From NCBI GenBank assembly GCA_003075315.1, contig QDFQ01000005.1, forward strand, positions 183,423 to 247,422: a stretch of DNA of 64,000 nucleotides, written 5' to 3'. Below are positions 38,433 through 46,198 of this stretch, in pieces (within the stretch, counting starts at the first letter, position 1; every line of letters starts with the position of its first letter). This DNA is from Arthrobacter sp. TPD3018. Its GTDB lineage: Bacteria > Pseudomonadota > Alphaproteobacteria > Sphingomonadales > Sphingomonadaceae. The position numbers and the translations under genes are program-made. Below the pieces are notes generated by a model. The model was not told where the DNA came from. It made no database searches and saw only the letters and a program-made list of their open reading frames with translations.

Positions 38433-38603
38433 ATGGTCGTCTGCGTTTGCAATGCCATACGGGAATCCCAGGTCCGCGACGCGGCCCGCAACGGATGCCG
38501 TACCGCGTGCCAGGCCTATCGATCGCTCGGCTGCCAGGCGAAATGCGGGCAATGCGTGATGGTAGCGCGAGCCATTATCGACACCGAGCGCGCTGCTGCC
38601 TGA
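38433..38603 (+). CDS. bfd: Bacterioferritin-associated ferredoxin
   Basis: A 56-residue [2Fe-2S] protein: MVVCVCNAIRESQVRDAA starts it and CQAKCGQCVM completes the cluster, so the four cysteines are C-x-C ... C-x2-C, with extra Cys near residue 22 and 26. Bfd binds bacterioferritin and passes electrons so stored iron can be released. ATG 38433 is preceded by GAAGGAG. Bfr follows 107 bp later on the same strand. Confidence 0.93.
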   Translation: MVVCVCNAIRESQVRDAARNGCRTACQAYRSLGCQAKCGQCVMVARAIIDTERAAA

Positions 38604-38613
38604 CGTTCGCAGC

Positions 38614-38647
38614 GGCAAAAAACCGCAGATTTCCGCCATTTTTTGCC
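38614..38647. repeat. Short inverted repeat between bfd and bfr
   Basis: GGCAAAAAA (38614-38622) and TTTTTTGCC (38639-38647) are exact complements around a 16-base loop. Together with the preceding GCGG/CCGC stem it could be a transcriptional pause or a regulator site between the two iron-storage genes. Function unknown. Confidence 0.5.
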
Positions 38648-38709
38648 TTGCCGTATCCGCCATACGGCGCCTACACCCCCGCCCACGACGTTAGCGGAAG
38701 GCGAAGGAT

Positions 38710-39228
38710 ATGGCAGTGAAGGGCGACCCCAAGGTCATCGAATTTCTGAACGAGGCGCTCAAGAACGAGCTGACCGCGATCAACCAATATTGGCTCCATT
38801 ACCGGATGCTCGACCATTGGGGCGTCTATAAGCTCGCTCAATACGAGCGGATGGAATCGATCGATGAGATGAAGCATGCCGACTGGCTGTCGGAGCGCAT
38901 CTTGTTCCTCGATGGTCTGCCCAACTTCCAGCTTCTGGGTCGCCTGCGCATCGGCGAGACCGTGGAAGAAGTGCTGAAGTCCGACCTCGCCATGGAAATG
39001 GAAGCGGTCGAGCAGCTGAAGGGCGCGATCGCGTATTGCGAGCAGGTCAAGGATTACGTCAGCCGCGATCTCTTCACGCGTATTCTCGCCAGTGAAGAAG
39101 AGCATGTCGATACGCTGGAGCGGCAGTTCGACATGATCGAGCGGATGGGCATTCACAATTACGTGCAGCTCAATTCGATCAGCGAGCATGATTCGCCCAA
39201 ATCGGGCGCGGCACCGCATCTCGGCTGA
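38710..39228 (+). CDS. bfr: Bacterioferritin
   Basis: A 172-residue heme-containing ferritin that oxidises Fe2+ and stores iron in a 24-mer shell. The diiron ligands are visible: NELTAINQYWLHYRML (Glu, Tyr), ESIDEMKHADW (Glu, Met and His; the Met is the heme ligand) and the E-x-x-H pair in SEEEHVDTLE. Length is slightly above the usual 155-160 because of a C-terminal tail. A GAAGGAT site lies right before the ATG. It pairs with bfd upstream. Confidence 0.97.
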   Translation: MAVKGDPKVIEFLNEALKNELTAINQYWLHYRMLDHWGVYKLAQYERMESIDEMKHADWLSERILFLDGLPNFQLLGRLRIGETVEEVLKSDLAMEMEAVEQLKGAIAYCEQVKDYVSRDLFTRILASEEEHVDTLERQFDMIERMGIHNYVQLNSISEHDSPKSGAAPHLG

Positions 39229-39235
39229 GCGTGCT

Positions 39236-39260
39236 CGGGGCGGGCATCGCGCCCGCCCCG
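39236..39260. terminator. Hairpin between bfr and a convergent gene
   Basis: CGGGGCGGGC and GCCCGCCCCG form a perfect 10-bp stem around ATCGC just after the bfr stop and before the convergent glycine-zipper gene. A T-tract is poor, so it is a probable shared transcript end. Confidence 0.6.
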
Positions 39261-39269
39261 TCCGTTACT

Positions 39270-39644
39270 TTAACGGCACTTCACGTTGCCGCGGTCGATC
39301 GAGCGACCGAGCACGGCGCCGCCACCGGCGCCGAGCAACGTGCCGAGCGTGCCGCCGCCGACTAGGTTGCCGAGCACGCCGCCACCGACCGCGCCGACCA
39401 CCAGACCGGTCGTGCCGTCGCTGCGCCGGCAGTAGGCGCGGCCGTCACGCCCGCGATAGATGCGGTCGTTGCGGCCCAGGCGCCGCTCGCGATACCGGCC
39501 TTCGCGATAATGATCGGCGGGTTCCCACCGGCCGTCCCGATCGCCGTTCCAGCGATAGTCACCGCGCTGCGCGATCGCCGCGCCCGTCGTCACCGGCGCC
39601 ACCATCGTCACCGCGGCCAGCGCCGCAAGCCATGCCGTCTTCAT
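39270..39644 (-). CDS. Glycine-zipper 2TM domain protein
   Basis: A 124-residue exported protein. Signal peptide is about 1-25 (TTGAAIAQ). A basic, Tyr/Arg/Asp-rich region spans 27-75 and the C-terminal third is a glycine zipper (GTTGLVVGAVGGGVLGNLVG and GTLLGAGGGAVLG), typical of outer-membrane 2TM proteins such as SlyB/RcnB-like. ATG 39644 has a strong AGGAGG site. It converges on bfr. Confidence 0.85.
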   Translation of the reverse strand: MKTAWLAALAAVTMVAPVTTGAAIAQRGDYRWNGDRDGRWEPADHYREGRYRERRLGRNDRIYRGRDGRAYCRRSDGTTGLVVGAVGGGVLGNLVGGGTLGTLLGAGGGAVLGRSIDRGNVKCR

Positions 39645-39707
39645 CGTCAACCTCCTGCAAGACAAGGCGGATCAAGCGCTTGGGCGGTCGGATGGTTGCG
39701 TGCGCGG

Positions 39708-40361
39708 CTACTTGCGACGGGCGGGATCGGCCTGGGTCTTTACCAGCCACGGTTTGACGATACCCGTCGGACGCGGCGTACCGGTCAGGCGCACCGCGCG
39801 GACCAGCTTGACCGGGCGGAGCAGCAGTTGCCCGCCCATACCGCCGCCGGTAGGCTGCGCCAGGATCCGCTTCAGCACGGGCATACCCGACACGACATGG
39901 CCGAAGGCGGCATAGCCCTGATAGCTGCCCTTGGCGTCCATGCTGGGCATCGCGCCGATCGTGATGAAGAAATTGCCGCCCGCCGATCCGGCATCGGCAC
40001 GCCGCGCCATCGAGATCGTGCCGTCGGTATGCTTGATCCCCGTCATCGTCGTGGTCTCGAGCGGAAACGGCGGCAGGATGCGGCGCGCGTCGGTACGAAT
40101 CCCACCCTGGACGAAGCCATAGGTCGGCGCCTGCCGGTTCCGTGCCGATCGATAGAAGGTCATGCCGTCGAATCGCCCGTCGTCGACATAGCCCATGAAA
40201 TTGGCGACCGTGCGGGGCGCGTGCCGCGCATCGAGCGCCAGCACGACCGGGCCATAGGCGGTTTCCAGCCGGACACGGACGATCGCCGGTTCGCGCGGCG
40301 GTGCAGCGGAGCCGGCTGAGGCGAACGCTGCGACTGCGAGAAGAGCATGGAAAAAGCGCAT
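39708..40361 (-). CDS. Cyclophilin-type peptidyl-prolyl cis-trans isomerase
   Basis: A 217-residue PPIase with a signal peptide (about 1-19), so periplasmic. The cyclophilin core is present: TVANFMGYVDDGRFDGMTFYR, APTYGFVQGGI, TDGTISMARR and AGGNFFITIG, where the usual F-R-x-I-xx-F-M-x-Q-G-G and SQFFI motifs are recognisable but altered. It helps fold exported proteins. ATG 40361 gives an intact leader. Confidence 0.93.
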   Translation of the reverse strand: MRFFHALLAVAAFASAGSAAPPREPAIVRVRLETAYGPVVLALDARHAPRTVANFMGYVDDGRFDGMTFYRSARNRQAPTYGFVQGGIRTDARRILPPFPLETTTMTGIKHTDGTISMARRADAGSAGGNFFITIGAMPSMDAKGSYQGYAAFGHVVSGMPVLKRILAQPTGGGMGGQLLLRPVKLVRAVRLTGTPRPTGIVKPWLVKTQADPARRK

Positions 40362-40480
40362 GATGAACCCTGCTTTGCAATGGTCGGCCGAGCCGTAATC
40401 AGCCACCATCGCCTATGTGATACCGATAACGATTGCGCGATACAAAAGCGCGATTGCACGTTTTGCACTTGCGACAATCC

Positions 40481-40562
40481 GTGCTGCGATGCACAAAGAC
40501 CGTGCCTTTCAGGCATCCTCTCCTAAAAACTTTCCGGCCGGTCTCTGACCGGCCTTTTTTTT
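40481..40562 (+). ncRNA. Candidate small RNA ending in a strong intrinsic terminator
   Basis: There is no gene on the plus strand upstream of the terminator at 40536-40562, so its transcript is unexplained. The preceding RNA would fold as GTGC(TGCGAT)GCAC at 40481-40494, then TGCCT-TTC-AGGCA at 40503-40515, then an unpaired linker with CCTCTCC, then the terminator. Two small hairpins, a CU-rich anti-Shine-Dalgarno-like linker and a terminator are typical of trans-acting alphaproteobacterial sRNAs. A promoter was not clearly found; the 5' end is a guess and may lie up to 50 bp earlier. Confidence 0.4.
40536..40562 (+). terminator. Rho-independent terminator
   Basis: GGCCGGTC-TCT-GACCGGCC is a perfect 8-bp stem with a three-base loop, followed by eight T residues. 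It is the clearest terminator in the window and has no coding gene upstream on its strand. Confidence 0.88.
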
Positions 40563-40751
40563 GGCCGCGATCCGGCGTACGGGTGCTGCGCCTCAACCGC
40601 GCCGTCAATGAGATATACGGAGCGGAGCCAGCCGGTAAAACCGGCACCGGTGTGGTCGGGGTGCGGGGGATCGAGTCCAACCGGCGTATCCGGACTCTCC
40701 CCCGCCCTTCCTTTTCCCAGCAAGCGATGCGCTGTTGCGGGAGCGACTGCC

Positions 40752-41450
40752 ATGCATATCGGCATCCTCGAAACCGGCGCACCGCCGGGCGATCTTGCCG
40801 CAGAGCACGGCACGTACGCCATGATGATGGCCGCGCTCCTGGGGCCGACGCACCGATACACGTGCTACGACGTCCGCGGCGACGACTTGCCCGGCTCACC
40901 GGACGCCTGCGATGCCTATGTCGTCACCGGATCGGCGGCGGGCGTGAACGACGGCCATGGCTGGTTCGAATCGCTTGCCCAGTTCCTGCGCACCGCGCAG
41001 GGCAAGGCACGGTTGATCGGCATCTGTTTCGGCCATCAGGCGATCGCGCATGCCTTTGGCGGCCGGGTGGTGAAGGCACCGCAAGGCTGGGGGCTGGGGC
41101 TGACTCGCTATGAGCTCGTATCGCCGATCGCGGGCCTGGGGGACAGCGTGGCCGCCATGGCCTCGCATCAGGATCAGGTCGTGACACCGCCGGAGGGCGC
41201 GGACGTGCTCGCCCGCACGGCGTTTACGCCGTGCGCTGCCCTATCCTATGCCGACGGCGATGCGCTGACGCTGCAATTCCACCCCGAGTTCGACGCCGCC
41301 TACGCCCGCGCGCTGATCGCCGCCCACACCGCGCCCGATATCGATGCGACCTTGCGCGACCGGGCGACACGCTCGCTGGACGGCCCCAGCGACAATGCCG
41401 CGATCGGCGCGTGGCTGAACCGCTATCTTGCGAGCGGACGCGCCGCCTGA
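40752..41450 (+). CDS. Class I glutamine amidotransferase-like protein
   Basis: A 232-residue protein with a glutamine amidotransferase class I fold. The nucleophile Cys92 is in IGICFGHQAIAHAFGG and the His-Glu pair in LQFHPEFD near residue 178. It looks like the GMP-synthase-like GATase subfamily used as stand-alone enzymes for amines or gamma-glutamyl compounds. No synthase partner is adjacent, so its amide acceptor is unknown. ATG 40752 is preferred over the longer frame. Confidence 0.9.
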   Translation: MHIGILETGAPPGDLAAEHGTYAMMMAALLGPTHRYTCYDVRGDDLPGSPDACDAYVVTGSAAGVNDGHGWFESLAQFLRTAQGKARLIGICFGHQAIAHAFGGRVVKAPQGWGLGLTRYELVSPIAGLGDSVAAMASHQDQVVTPPEGADVLARTAFTPCAALSYADGDALTLQFHPEFDAAYARALIAAHTAPDIDATLRDRATRSLDGPSDNAAIGAWLNRYLASGRAA

Positions 41451-41496
41451 CGGCGACAGGCTGGCCGGTTTTTCCAAAAGATTATACGGCCGGACG

Positions 41497-42030
41497 ATGG
41501 ACGCACGCCCCCTTCCCGATCGGCCCCCGCTCGTCACTGCGCGCCTGGTCCTGCGCCACCCGCAGCACCGCGACACGGATGCGATCGTCGCGGCCATCGG
41601 CGATCGGGATGTCGCGCGACGATTGGCGCGCGTGCCGCATCCCTATGGGCCTAAGGATGCCGCGTTTTTCCTGGACCGGATCGTCCCGCATGAATGGGTA
41701 TGGGCGATCACCCGCAAGCACGATGACACGCTGATCGGCGCGATCGGCCTGACGCCCTCCCCTACGCCGGATGTCGCCGAACTGGGCTATTGGCTCGGCC
41801 GTCCGCACTGGGGGTCGGGACTGGCGACCGAGGCCGCGCGGGCGGTCATTGCGTTCGGGTTCGACACCCTTGCGCTGCGGACGATCACATCGGGATATTT
41901 CCTGTCGAACCCCGCCTCCGGCCGGGTTCTGGAAAAGCTGGGGTTCGTCGAGACGGGCCCGGCCATGCGCCCGTGCCTGGTCGAGGGCGGCGACGTGCCA
42001 TCGATGGAGGTACGGCTGTCGCGACACTGA
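41497..42030 (+). CDS. GNAT family N-acetyltransferase (RimJ/RimL type)
   Basis: A 177-residue acetyl-CoA-dependent acetyltransferase. PPLVTARLVLRHPQHRDTDAI opens the fold. YWLGRPHWGSGLATEAARAV is the conserved acetyl-CoA loop and NPASGRVLEKLGFVETG the C-terminal motif seen in RimJ/RimL types, which acetylate protein N-termini or small amines. Target is unknown. ATG 41497 was chosen over the open frame upstream. Confidence 0.88.
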   Translation: MDARPLPDRPPLVTARLVLRHPQHRDTDAIVAAIGDRDVARRLARVPHPYGPKDAAFFLDRIVPHEWVWAITRKHDDTLIGAIGLTPSPTPDVAELGYWLGRPHWGSGLATEAARAVIAFGFDTLALRTITSGYFLSNPASGRVLEKLGFVETGPAMRPCLVEGGDVPSMEVRLSRH

Positions 42031-42077
42031 CGGCTTCCGCTCCGCGACCGACACTGGCAAAGGCCGAGCCGACCACG

Positions 42078-42437
42078 ATGGAGACCACGGTGCCCCTTAT
42101 CCTCTACGGCATCCCCAATTGCGACACCGTGAAGAAAGCGCGCGTCTGGCTGGATCAGGCGGGCGTGTCGTATCGCTTCCACAATTACAAAACCGACGGG
42201 GTCGATGAGGGCCGACTGCGGCACTGGGTCGATACGCTTGGCTGGGAGGTCCTACTCAATCGGGCGGGAACGACGTTCCGCAAACTGCCCGACGCCGACC
42301 GCGCCGACCTGGATGCGGACAAGGCGGTGGCGCTGATGATCGCGCAGCCTTCCATGGTCAAACGCCCGGTTCTGGAGGGCGACGGCGTGCTGCTGGTCGG
42401 CTTCAAGCCCGATGCATGGGCCGCCGCGCTGGGGTGA
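42078..42437 (+). CDS. ArsC/Spx-like (YffB) family protein
   Basis: A 119-residue thioredoxin-fold protein: LILYGIPNCDTVKKARVWLDQAG holds the single redox Cys, and VSYRFHNYKTDGVDE, LLNRAGTTFRKL, AQPSMVKRPVLEGDG follow as in YffB-like ArsC relatives. It lacks the CxxC of Spx. It may reduce arsenate with glutathione or act as a glutathione-dependent oxidoreductase. It is 47 bp downstream of the GNAT gene. Confidence 0.85.
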   Translation: METTVPLILYGIPNCDTVKKARVWLDQAGVSYRFHNYKTDGVDEGRLRHWVDTLGWEVLLNRAGTTFRKLPDADRADLDADKAVALMIAQPSMVKRPVLEGDGVLLVGFKPDAWAAALG

Positions 42438-42490
42438 CGTTGCGTCGCAGGGCGTGGCGCGGCATCCTGCTTTCAAAAGAGGGGGATGCA

Positions 42491-42928
42491 ATGACGCGCG
42501 GCAAACCGGCGATACCTGTGTGGTTCACCATCGTTGCGATGGTTCTGGTCATTTGGGGCGCGGTGGGCGTGTTCGCCTGCGTCCAGCAGATCCGCCTCGG
42601 TGCGGAGGCGATGGGGCCGGCGGACGCCTATTACCGACGGCTCTATGCGAGCTTCCCGAGCTGGTACAATGGCGTCTACGCCATTGCGACCGGCAGCGGC
42701 CTTGCCGCCGCGCTCGCGCTGGTGCTGCGGTCGGCGCTGGCCCGGCCGCTGTTCCTCGTGTCGCTGGTCGCGGTGATCGTGCAGTTCGGCTGGCTGTTCG
42801 TCGCGACCGACATCATCGCGGTGCGCGGCGCGGCGCAGGTCGTCCCCTTCCCCGTCTTCATCGCCGCCGTGGCGCTGTTCGGCGTCTGGCTGTCGGGCCA
42901 TGCGCGCCGGCGGGGATGGATCGGTTGA
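42491..42928 (+). CDS. Small integral membrane protein
   Basis: A 145-residue protein with four predicted transmembrane helices (about 10-30, 57-77, 82-103 and 113-133). No signature motif was recognised; it resembles uncharacterised sugar-transporter-like inner-membrane proteins. The N-terminal helix is [22 protein letters not shown] 42491 follows a GGGGGAT stretch. Same strand as, but not clearly coupled to, panB 25 bp downstream. Confidence 0.75.
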   Translation: MTRGKPAIPVWFTIVAMVLVIWGAVGVFACVQQIRLGAEAMGPADAYYRRLYASFPSWYNGVYAIATGSGLAAALALVLRSALARPLFLVSLVAVIVQFGWLFVATDIIAVRGAAQVVPFPVFIAAVALFGVWLSGHARRRGWIG

Positions 42929-42953
42929 GCCAAGGCGCGTAAGGCCTGCTGCC

Positions 42954-43814
42954 ATGTCCACGACCTATACGATCGACACCGCGACCAGCCGCGCGAATCC
43001 GACGCCGGCGCTGCGCAAGCGCCTGACCGTCCCCGCGATCCGCCAGCGGAAGGGGGCTGAGCCGCTGGTGATGCTGACCGCCTATACGGTGCGCACCGCA
43101 CAATTGCTCGACGCGCATTGCGACATGCTGCTGGTCGGCGACAGCCTGGGCCAGGTGATCTACGGCCTGCCCTCCACCGTGCCCGTCACGCTCGAGATGA
43201 TGGCGGCACATGGCGCGGCCGTGGTGCGCGGCAGCGCGCATGCGGTGGTCGTGATCGACATGCCCTTCGGCAGCTATGAAGCCTCGCCCGAAAAGGCGTT
43301 CGAAAGCGCCGCGTGGCTGCTCAAGCAGACCGGCGCGGCGGCCGTGAAGCTGGAAGGCGGCGCGGCGATGGCGTCCACCGTCCGCTTCCTGTCCGAACGC
43401 GGCATTCCGGTAATGGGCCATGTCGGCCTGACGCCGCAGGCAGTTAACGTGCTGGGCGGCTATGGCGCGCGGGGGCGAACCGAGGCGGAGGCGGAGAAGA
43501 TCGTCGGCGATGCCGTGGCCGTCGCCGAAGCGGGCGCCTTCGCCGTGGTGATCGAGGGCGTGATGGAGCCGATCGCGATTCGAATCACGCAAGAAATCGC
43601 CTGCCCGACGATCGGCATCGGTGCGTCGGCGCAGTGCGACGGACAGGTGCTGGTCGCCGAGGACATGCTGGGCCTGTTCGAACGCACCGCGCGCTTCGTG
43701 AAGCGCTACGACGACATGGCCGGCCGTATTTCCGCCGCAGCCGAAGCCTATGCCGGCGAGGTACGGGCGCGCAGCTTCCCCGGCCCTGAGCAGATCTATC
43801 CCGCCAAGGGATGA
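42954..43814 (+). CDS. panB: 3-methyl-2-oxobutanoate hydroxymethyltransferase
   Basis: A 286-residue TIM-barrel enzyme that transfers a hydroxymethyl group from 5,10-methylene-tetrahydrofolate to alpha-ketoisovalerate, giving ketopantoate for pantothenate and CoA. It shows [27 protein letters not shown] (metal-site Asp residues), [46 protein letters not shown] and [17 protein letters not shown]. No panC is adjacent. The substrate for one-carbon transfer links it to folate metabolism like purU. Confidence 0.96.
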   Translation: MSTTYTIDTATSRANPTPALRKRLTVPAIRQRKGAEPLVMLTAYTVRTAQLLDAHCDMLLVGDSLGQVIYGLPSTVPVTLEMMAAHGAAVVRGSAHAVVVIDMPFGSYEASPEKAFESAAWLLKQTGAAAVKLEGGAAMASTVRFLSERGIPVMGHVGLTPQAVNVLGGYGARGRTEAEAEKIVGDAVAVAEAGAFAVVIEGVMEPIAIRITQEIACPTIGIGASAQCDGQVLVAEDMLGLFERTARFVKRYDDMAGRISAAAEAYAGEVRARSFPGPEQIYPAKG

Positions 43815-43919
43815 TCGACGCGCAGGCCGACAGCCTGCGTGACCTTTTGTTTCCCGGCGGGCGTCGCTAAGAGTGCGCGCCAGTCTTTATCGTCCGCCCT
43901 TTATCGTCCGGAGCCCTCC

Positions 43920-44642
43920 TTGGCCCTTACGCCGCAAAACAATGATGCGTTCCTTCGCGAAGTCGACGACGAACTGCGCCGCGACCAACTGCTTACCTTC
44001 TGGGAACGCTATGGCCGCTGGACCATCGTGGCGATCGTCGCCGCCCTCGCGGCGTTCGGCGGCTTCCTGTACTGGCAACACCGCCAGACCGAAGCGGCGG
44101 GCGTACAGGGCGAACAATTGCAGGCCGCCTACGACCAGCTCGGCAACGGCCAGCCCGATGCCGCCGCCAAGGCGCTGGCGCCGATCGCGCAGACCGGCCG
44201 CCCCGGCTATCGCGCGCTGGCACAGATGACCGAGGCGGACATCCTGCTGTCGAAGAAGCAGGACAAGGCCGCCGCCGCCAAGTTCGCCGCAATCGCCGCC
44301 GACAGCAACGTCGCGCAGCCGTTCCGCGATCTCGCGCTGATCCGCCAGACCGTCGCCGAATATGACACGCTGAAGCCTCAGGTGGTGATCGAACGGCTGC
44401 GGCCGATCGCCGTGCCGGCCAACGCCTATTTCGGCAGCGCGGGCGAACTGGTCGCGATGGCCTATCTCGACAGCGGGCGCCGCGACCTGGCCGGCCAGAT
44501 GTTCAGCCAGCTCGGCAGCACCGACAGCGTGCCCGAGACGATTCGTCAACGCGCGGTTCAGATGGCCGGATCGATGGGGGTGGATACATCCGCCGCCAAG
44601 GTTCGCGTCGTTACCCCCGCCAGCGCCGCGACCGCGCAATAA
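43920..44642 (+). CDS. YfgM-like tetratricopeptide membrane protein
   Basis: A 240-residue inner-membrane protein. Residues 1-30 are cytoplasmic, a single helix lies at about 34-54 (RWTIVAIVAALAAFGGFLYW), and the periplasmic part has helical TPR-like repeats from about 60. Belongs to the YfgM/TPR_21 group that works with SecYEG and periplasmic chaperones and is typically encoded next to bamB. The start is TTG at 43920 with GGAG seven bases before it; the open frame upstream to 43839 lacks family similarity. It is followed 31 bp later by bamB, as in E. coli. Confidence 0.87.
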   Translation: MALTPQNNDAFLREVDDELRRDQLLTFWERYGRWTIVAIVAALAAFGGFLYWQHRQTEAAGVQGEQLQAAYDQLGNGQPDAAAKALAPIAQTGRPGYRALAQMTEADILLSKKQDKAAAAKFAAIAADSNVAQPFRDLALIRQTVAEYDTLKPQVVIERLRPIAVPANAYFGSAGELVAMAYLDSGRRDLAGQMFSQLGSTDSVPETIRQRAVQMAGSMGVDTSAAKVRVVTPASAATAQ

Positions 44643-44673
44643 CCCGCCGCACGATAGAGAAGGCCTCGCGCAG

Positions 44674-45999
44674 ATGAAGACCACCATTCGTGCCTCGGTT
44701 GGCATTGCGGCCCTGATGGCCTTGTCCGCCTGCGGCGTGTTCAAGGGCGCGCCCAAGAAGACGCCGACCGTCGGCCAGCGCGTGCCGATCCTGACGTCGG
44801 AGAACGGCATCGAGGCCGATCCGTCGATCGCCGACATTCAGGTGACGCTGCCCGCCCCCGCCGCCAACGCCAGCTGGTCGCAGCCGGGCGGCAATGCGGC
44901 CAAGTCGATGGGCCAGCTTGCGCTCGCCGAAACCCCGTCGCGCGCCTGGGAAAGCCGGATCGACGGTGGCTCGGTGCGTGAACGGCTCGCCGCCGCGCCA
45001 GTGATAGTCGACAACAAGCTGTATATCGTCGACGTACAGGCACAGCTGCATGCCTTTGCCGCCGATACGGGTGCCAAGCTGTGGAGCGCCAGCGTCGCGA
45101 GCGGCGATGCAAACCGCCCCGCGCGCTTCGGCGGCGGTGCCAGCGTCGAGGGCGGCCGCGTGTTCGCCACCGACGGCCTAGGCGACGTGGTTGCGTTCAA
45201 CGCTGCGGACGGCAAGGAAATCTGGCGCGCCAAGCCCGGCGGCCCGCTGCGCGGCGCGCCGACGCTGGCCAACGGTTCGGTCTATGTGCTCAGCCAGGAC
45301 AATCAGATCTTCGCGATCGACCAGAACGACGGCAAGGTGCAGTGGGCGCAGTCCGGCACACTGGAAACGCAGGGCGTGTTCGGCGTCGCGGCACCCGCGG
45401 CAAGCCAGGGCACGATCGTCGCCGGCTTCTCGAGCGGTGAGCTCAACGCCTATCGCTACGAAAACGGCCGCGTCCTGTGGGGCGACGCGCTGTCGCGCAC
45501 ATCGATCACCACCTCGGTGTCGAGCCTGTCGGACATCGACGCCGATCCGGTGATCGACAACGGCCGCATCTTCGCGGTCGGTCAGGGCGGCCGTATGGTG
45601 AGCCTCGACCTCGCGACCGGCCAGCGGTTGTGGGAACAGAATTTCGCGGGCATCTCGACGCCGTGGATCGCGGGCGACTGGCTGTTCGTCGTCACCGACA
45701 ACGGCCGCCTCGTCTGCCTCGCCCGCTCGAACGGCAAGGCGCGCTGGATCGCGCAGTTGCAGCGGTTCAAGAACACCAAGAAGCAGAAGGGTCCGCAGGT
45801 CATCTGGTTCGGCCCGGTGCTGGCCGGCAACCGCCTGATCCTGACCAATTCCCTCGGCCAGATCGTCTTCACCTCGCCGACCGACGGCAGCATCGTGAAC
45901 ACGATCGACACCAAGGACAGCTTCGCGCTGCCGCCGGTGGTGGCGAACGGCACGCTCTATACGGTCGGCCAGTCGGGCAAGGTGACGGCGTTCAAATAA
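44674..45999 (+). CDS. bamB: Outer membrane assembly lipoprotein BamB
   Basis: A 441-residue outer-membrane lipoprotein, lipobox ALSAC with Cys at about residue 17. The mature part is a PQQ-like eight-bladed beta-propeller: repeats such as LYIVDVQAQLHAFAADTGAKLWS, VFATDGLGDVVAFNAADGKEIWR and VYVLSQDNQIFAIDQNDGKVQW. It scaffolds the BAM complex that folds outer-membrane proteins. Gene order yfgM-like, bamB matches E. coli, but the expected der GTPase gene does not follow. Confidence 0.93.
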   Translation: MKTTIRASVGIAALMALSACGVFKGAPKKTPTVGQRVPILTSENGIEADPSIADIQVTLPAPAANASWSQPGGNAAKSMGQLALAETPSRAWESRIDGGSVRERLAAAPVIVDNKLYIVDVQAQLHAFAADTGAKLWSASVASGDANRPARFGGGASVEGGRVFATDGLGDVVAFNAADGKEIWRAKPGGPLRGAPTLANGSVYVLSQDNQIFAIDQNDGKVQWAQSGTLETQGVFGVAAPAASQGTIVAGFSSGELNAYRYENGRVLWGDALSRTSITTSVSSLSDIDADPVIDNGRIFAVGQGGRMVSLDLATGQRLWEQNFAGISTPWIAGDWLFVVTDNGRLVCLARSNGKARWIAQLQRFKNTKKQKGPQVIWFGPVLAGNRLILTNSLGQIVFTSPTDGSIVNTIDTKDSFALPPVVANGTLYTVGQSGKVTAFK

Positions 46000-46035
46000 G
46001 CGCTGCCACCCGGCGACGGGAGCATGGAATGACAG

Positions 46036-46075
46036 GGACGCCGCGGCCGCCAGAGGCCCGGCGTCCTTTTTCTTT
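46036..46075 (+). terminator. Rho-independent terminator after bamB
   Basis: GGACGCCG (46036-46043) pairs with CGGCGTCC (46059-46066) across a 15-base loop, followed by TTTTTCTTT. It closes the yfgM-bamB transcript. Confidence 0.82.
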
Positions 46076-46198
46076 CTGGCGAGACCATTGTGAATGCGCC
46101 GGAGTGTCGCCCCCATGGCGCATTCGCATCCGGAACTGCTAAAAGTACCAAATCGGGCCAGCAATCTTTCGTCACTTTCGGGCGCGCCCGGCGTTGTG

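Noticed and set aside
40454-40478. Sigma-70 promoter for the candidate small RNA (TTGCAC ... GACAAT)
   Set aside because: Spacing is only 13 bp, so it is not a credible promoter; the real start is unknown.
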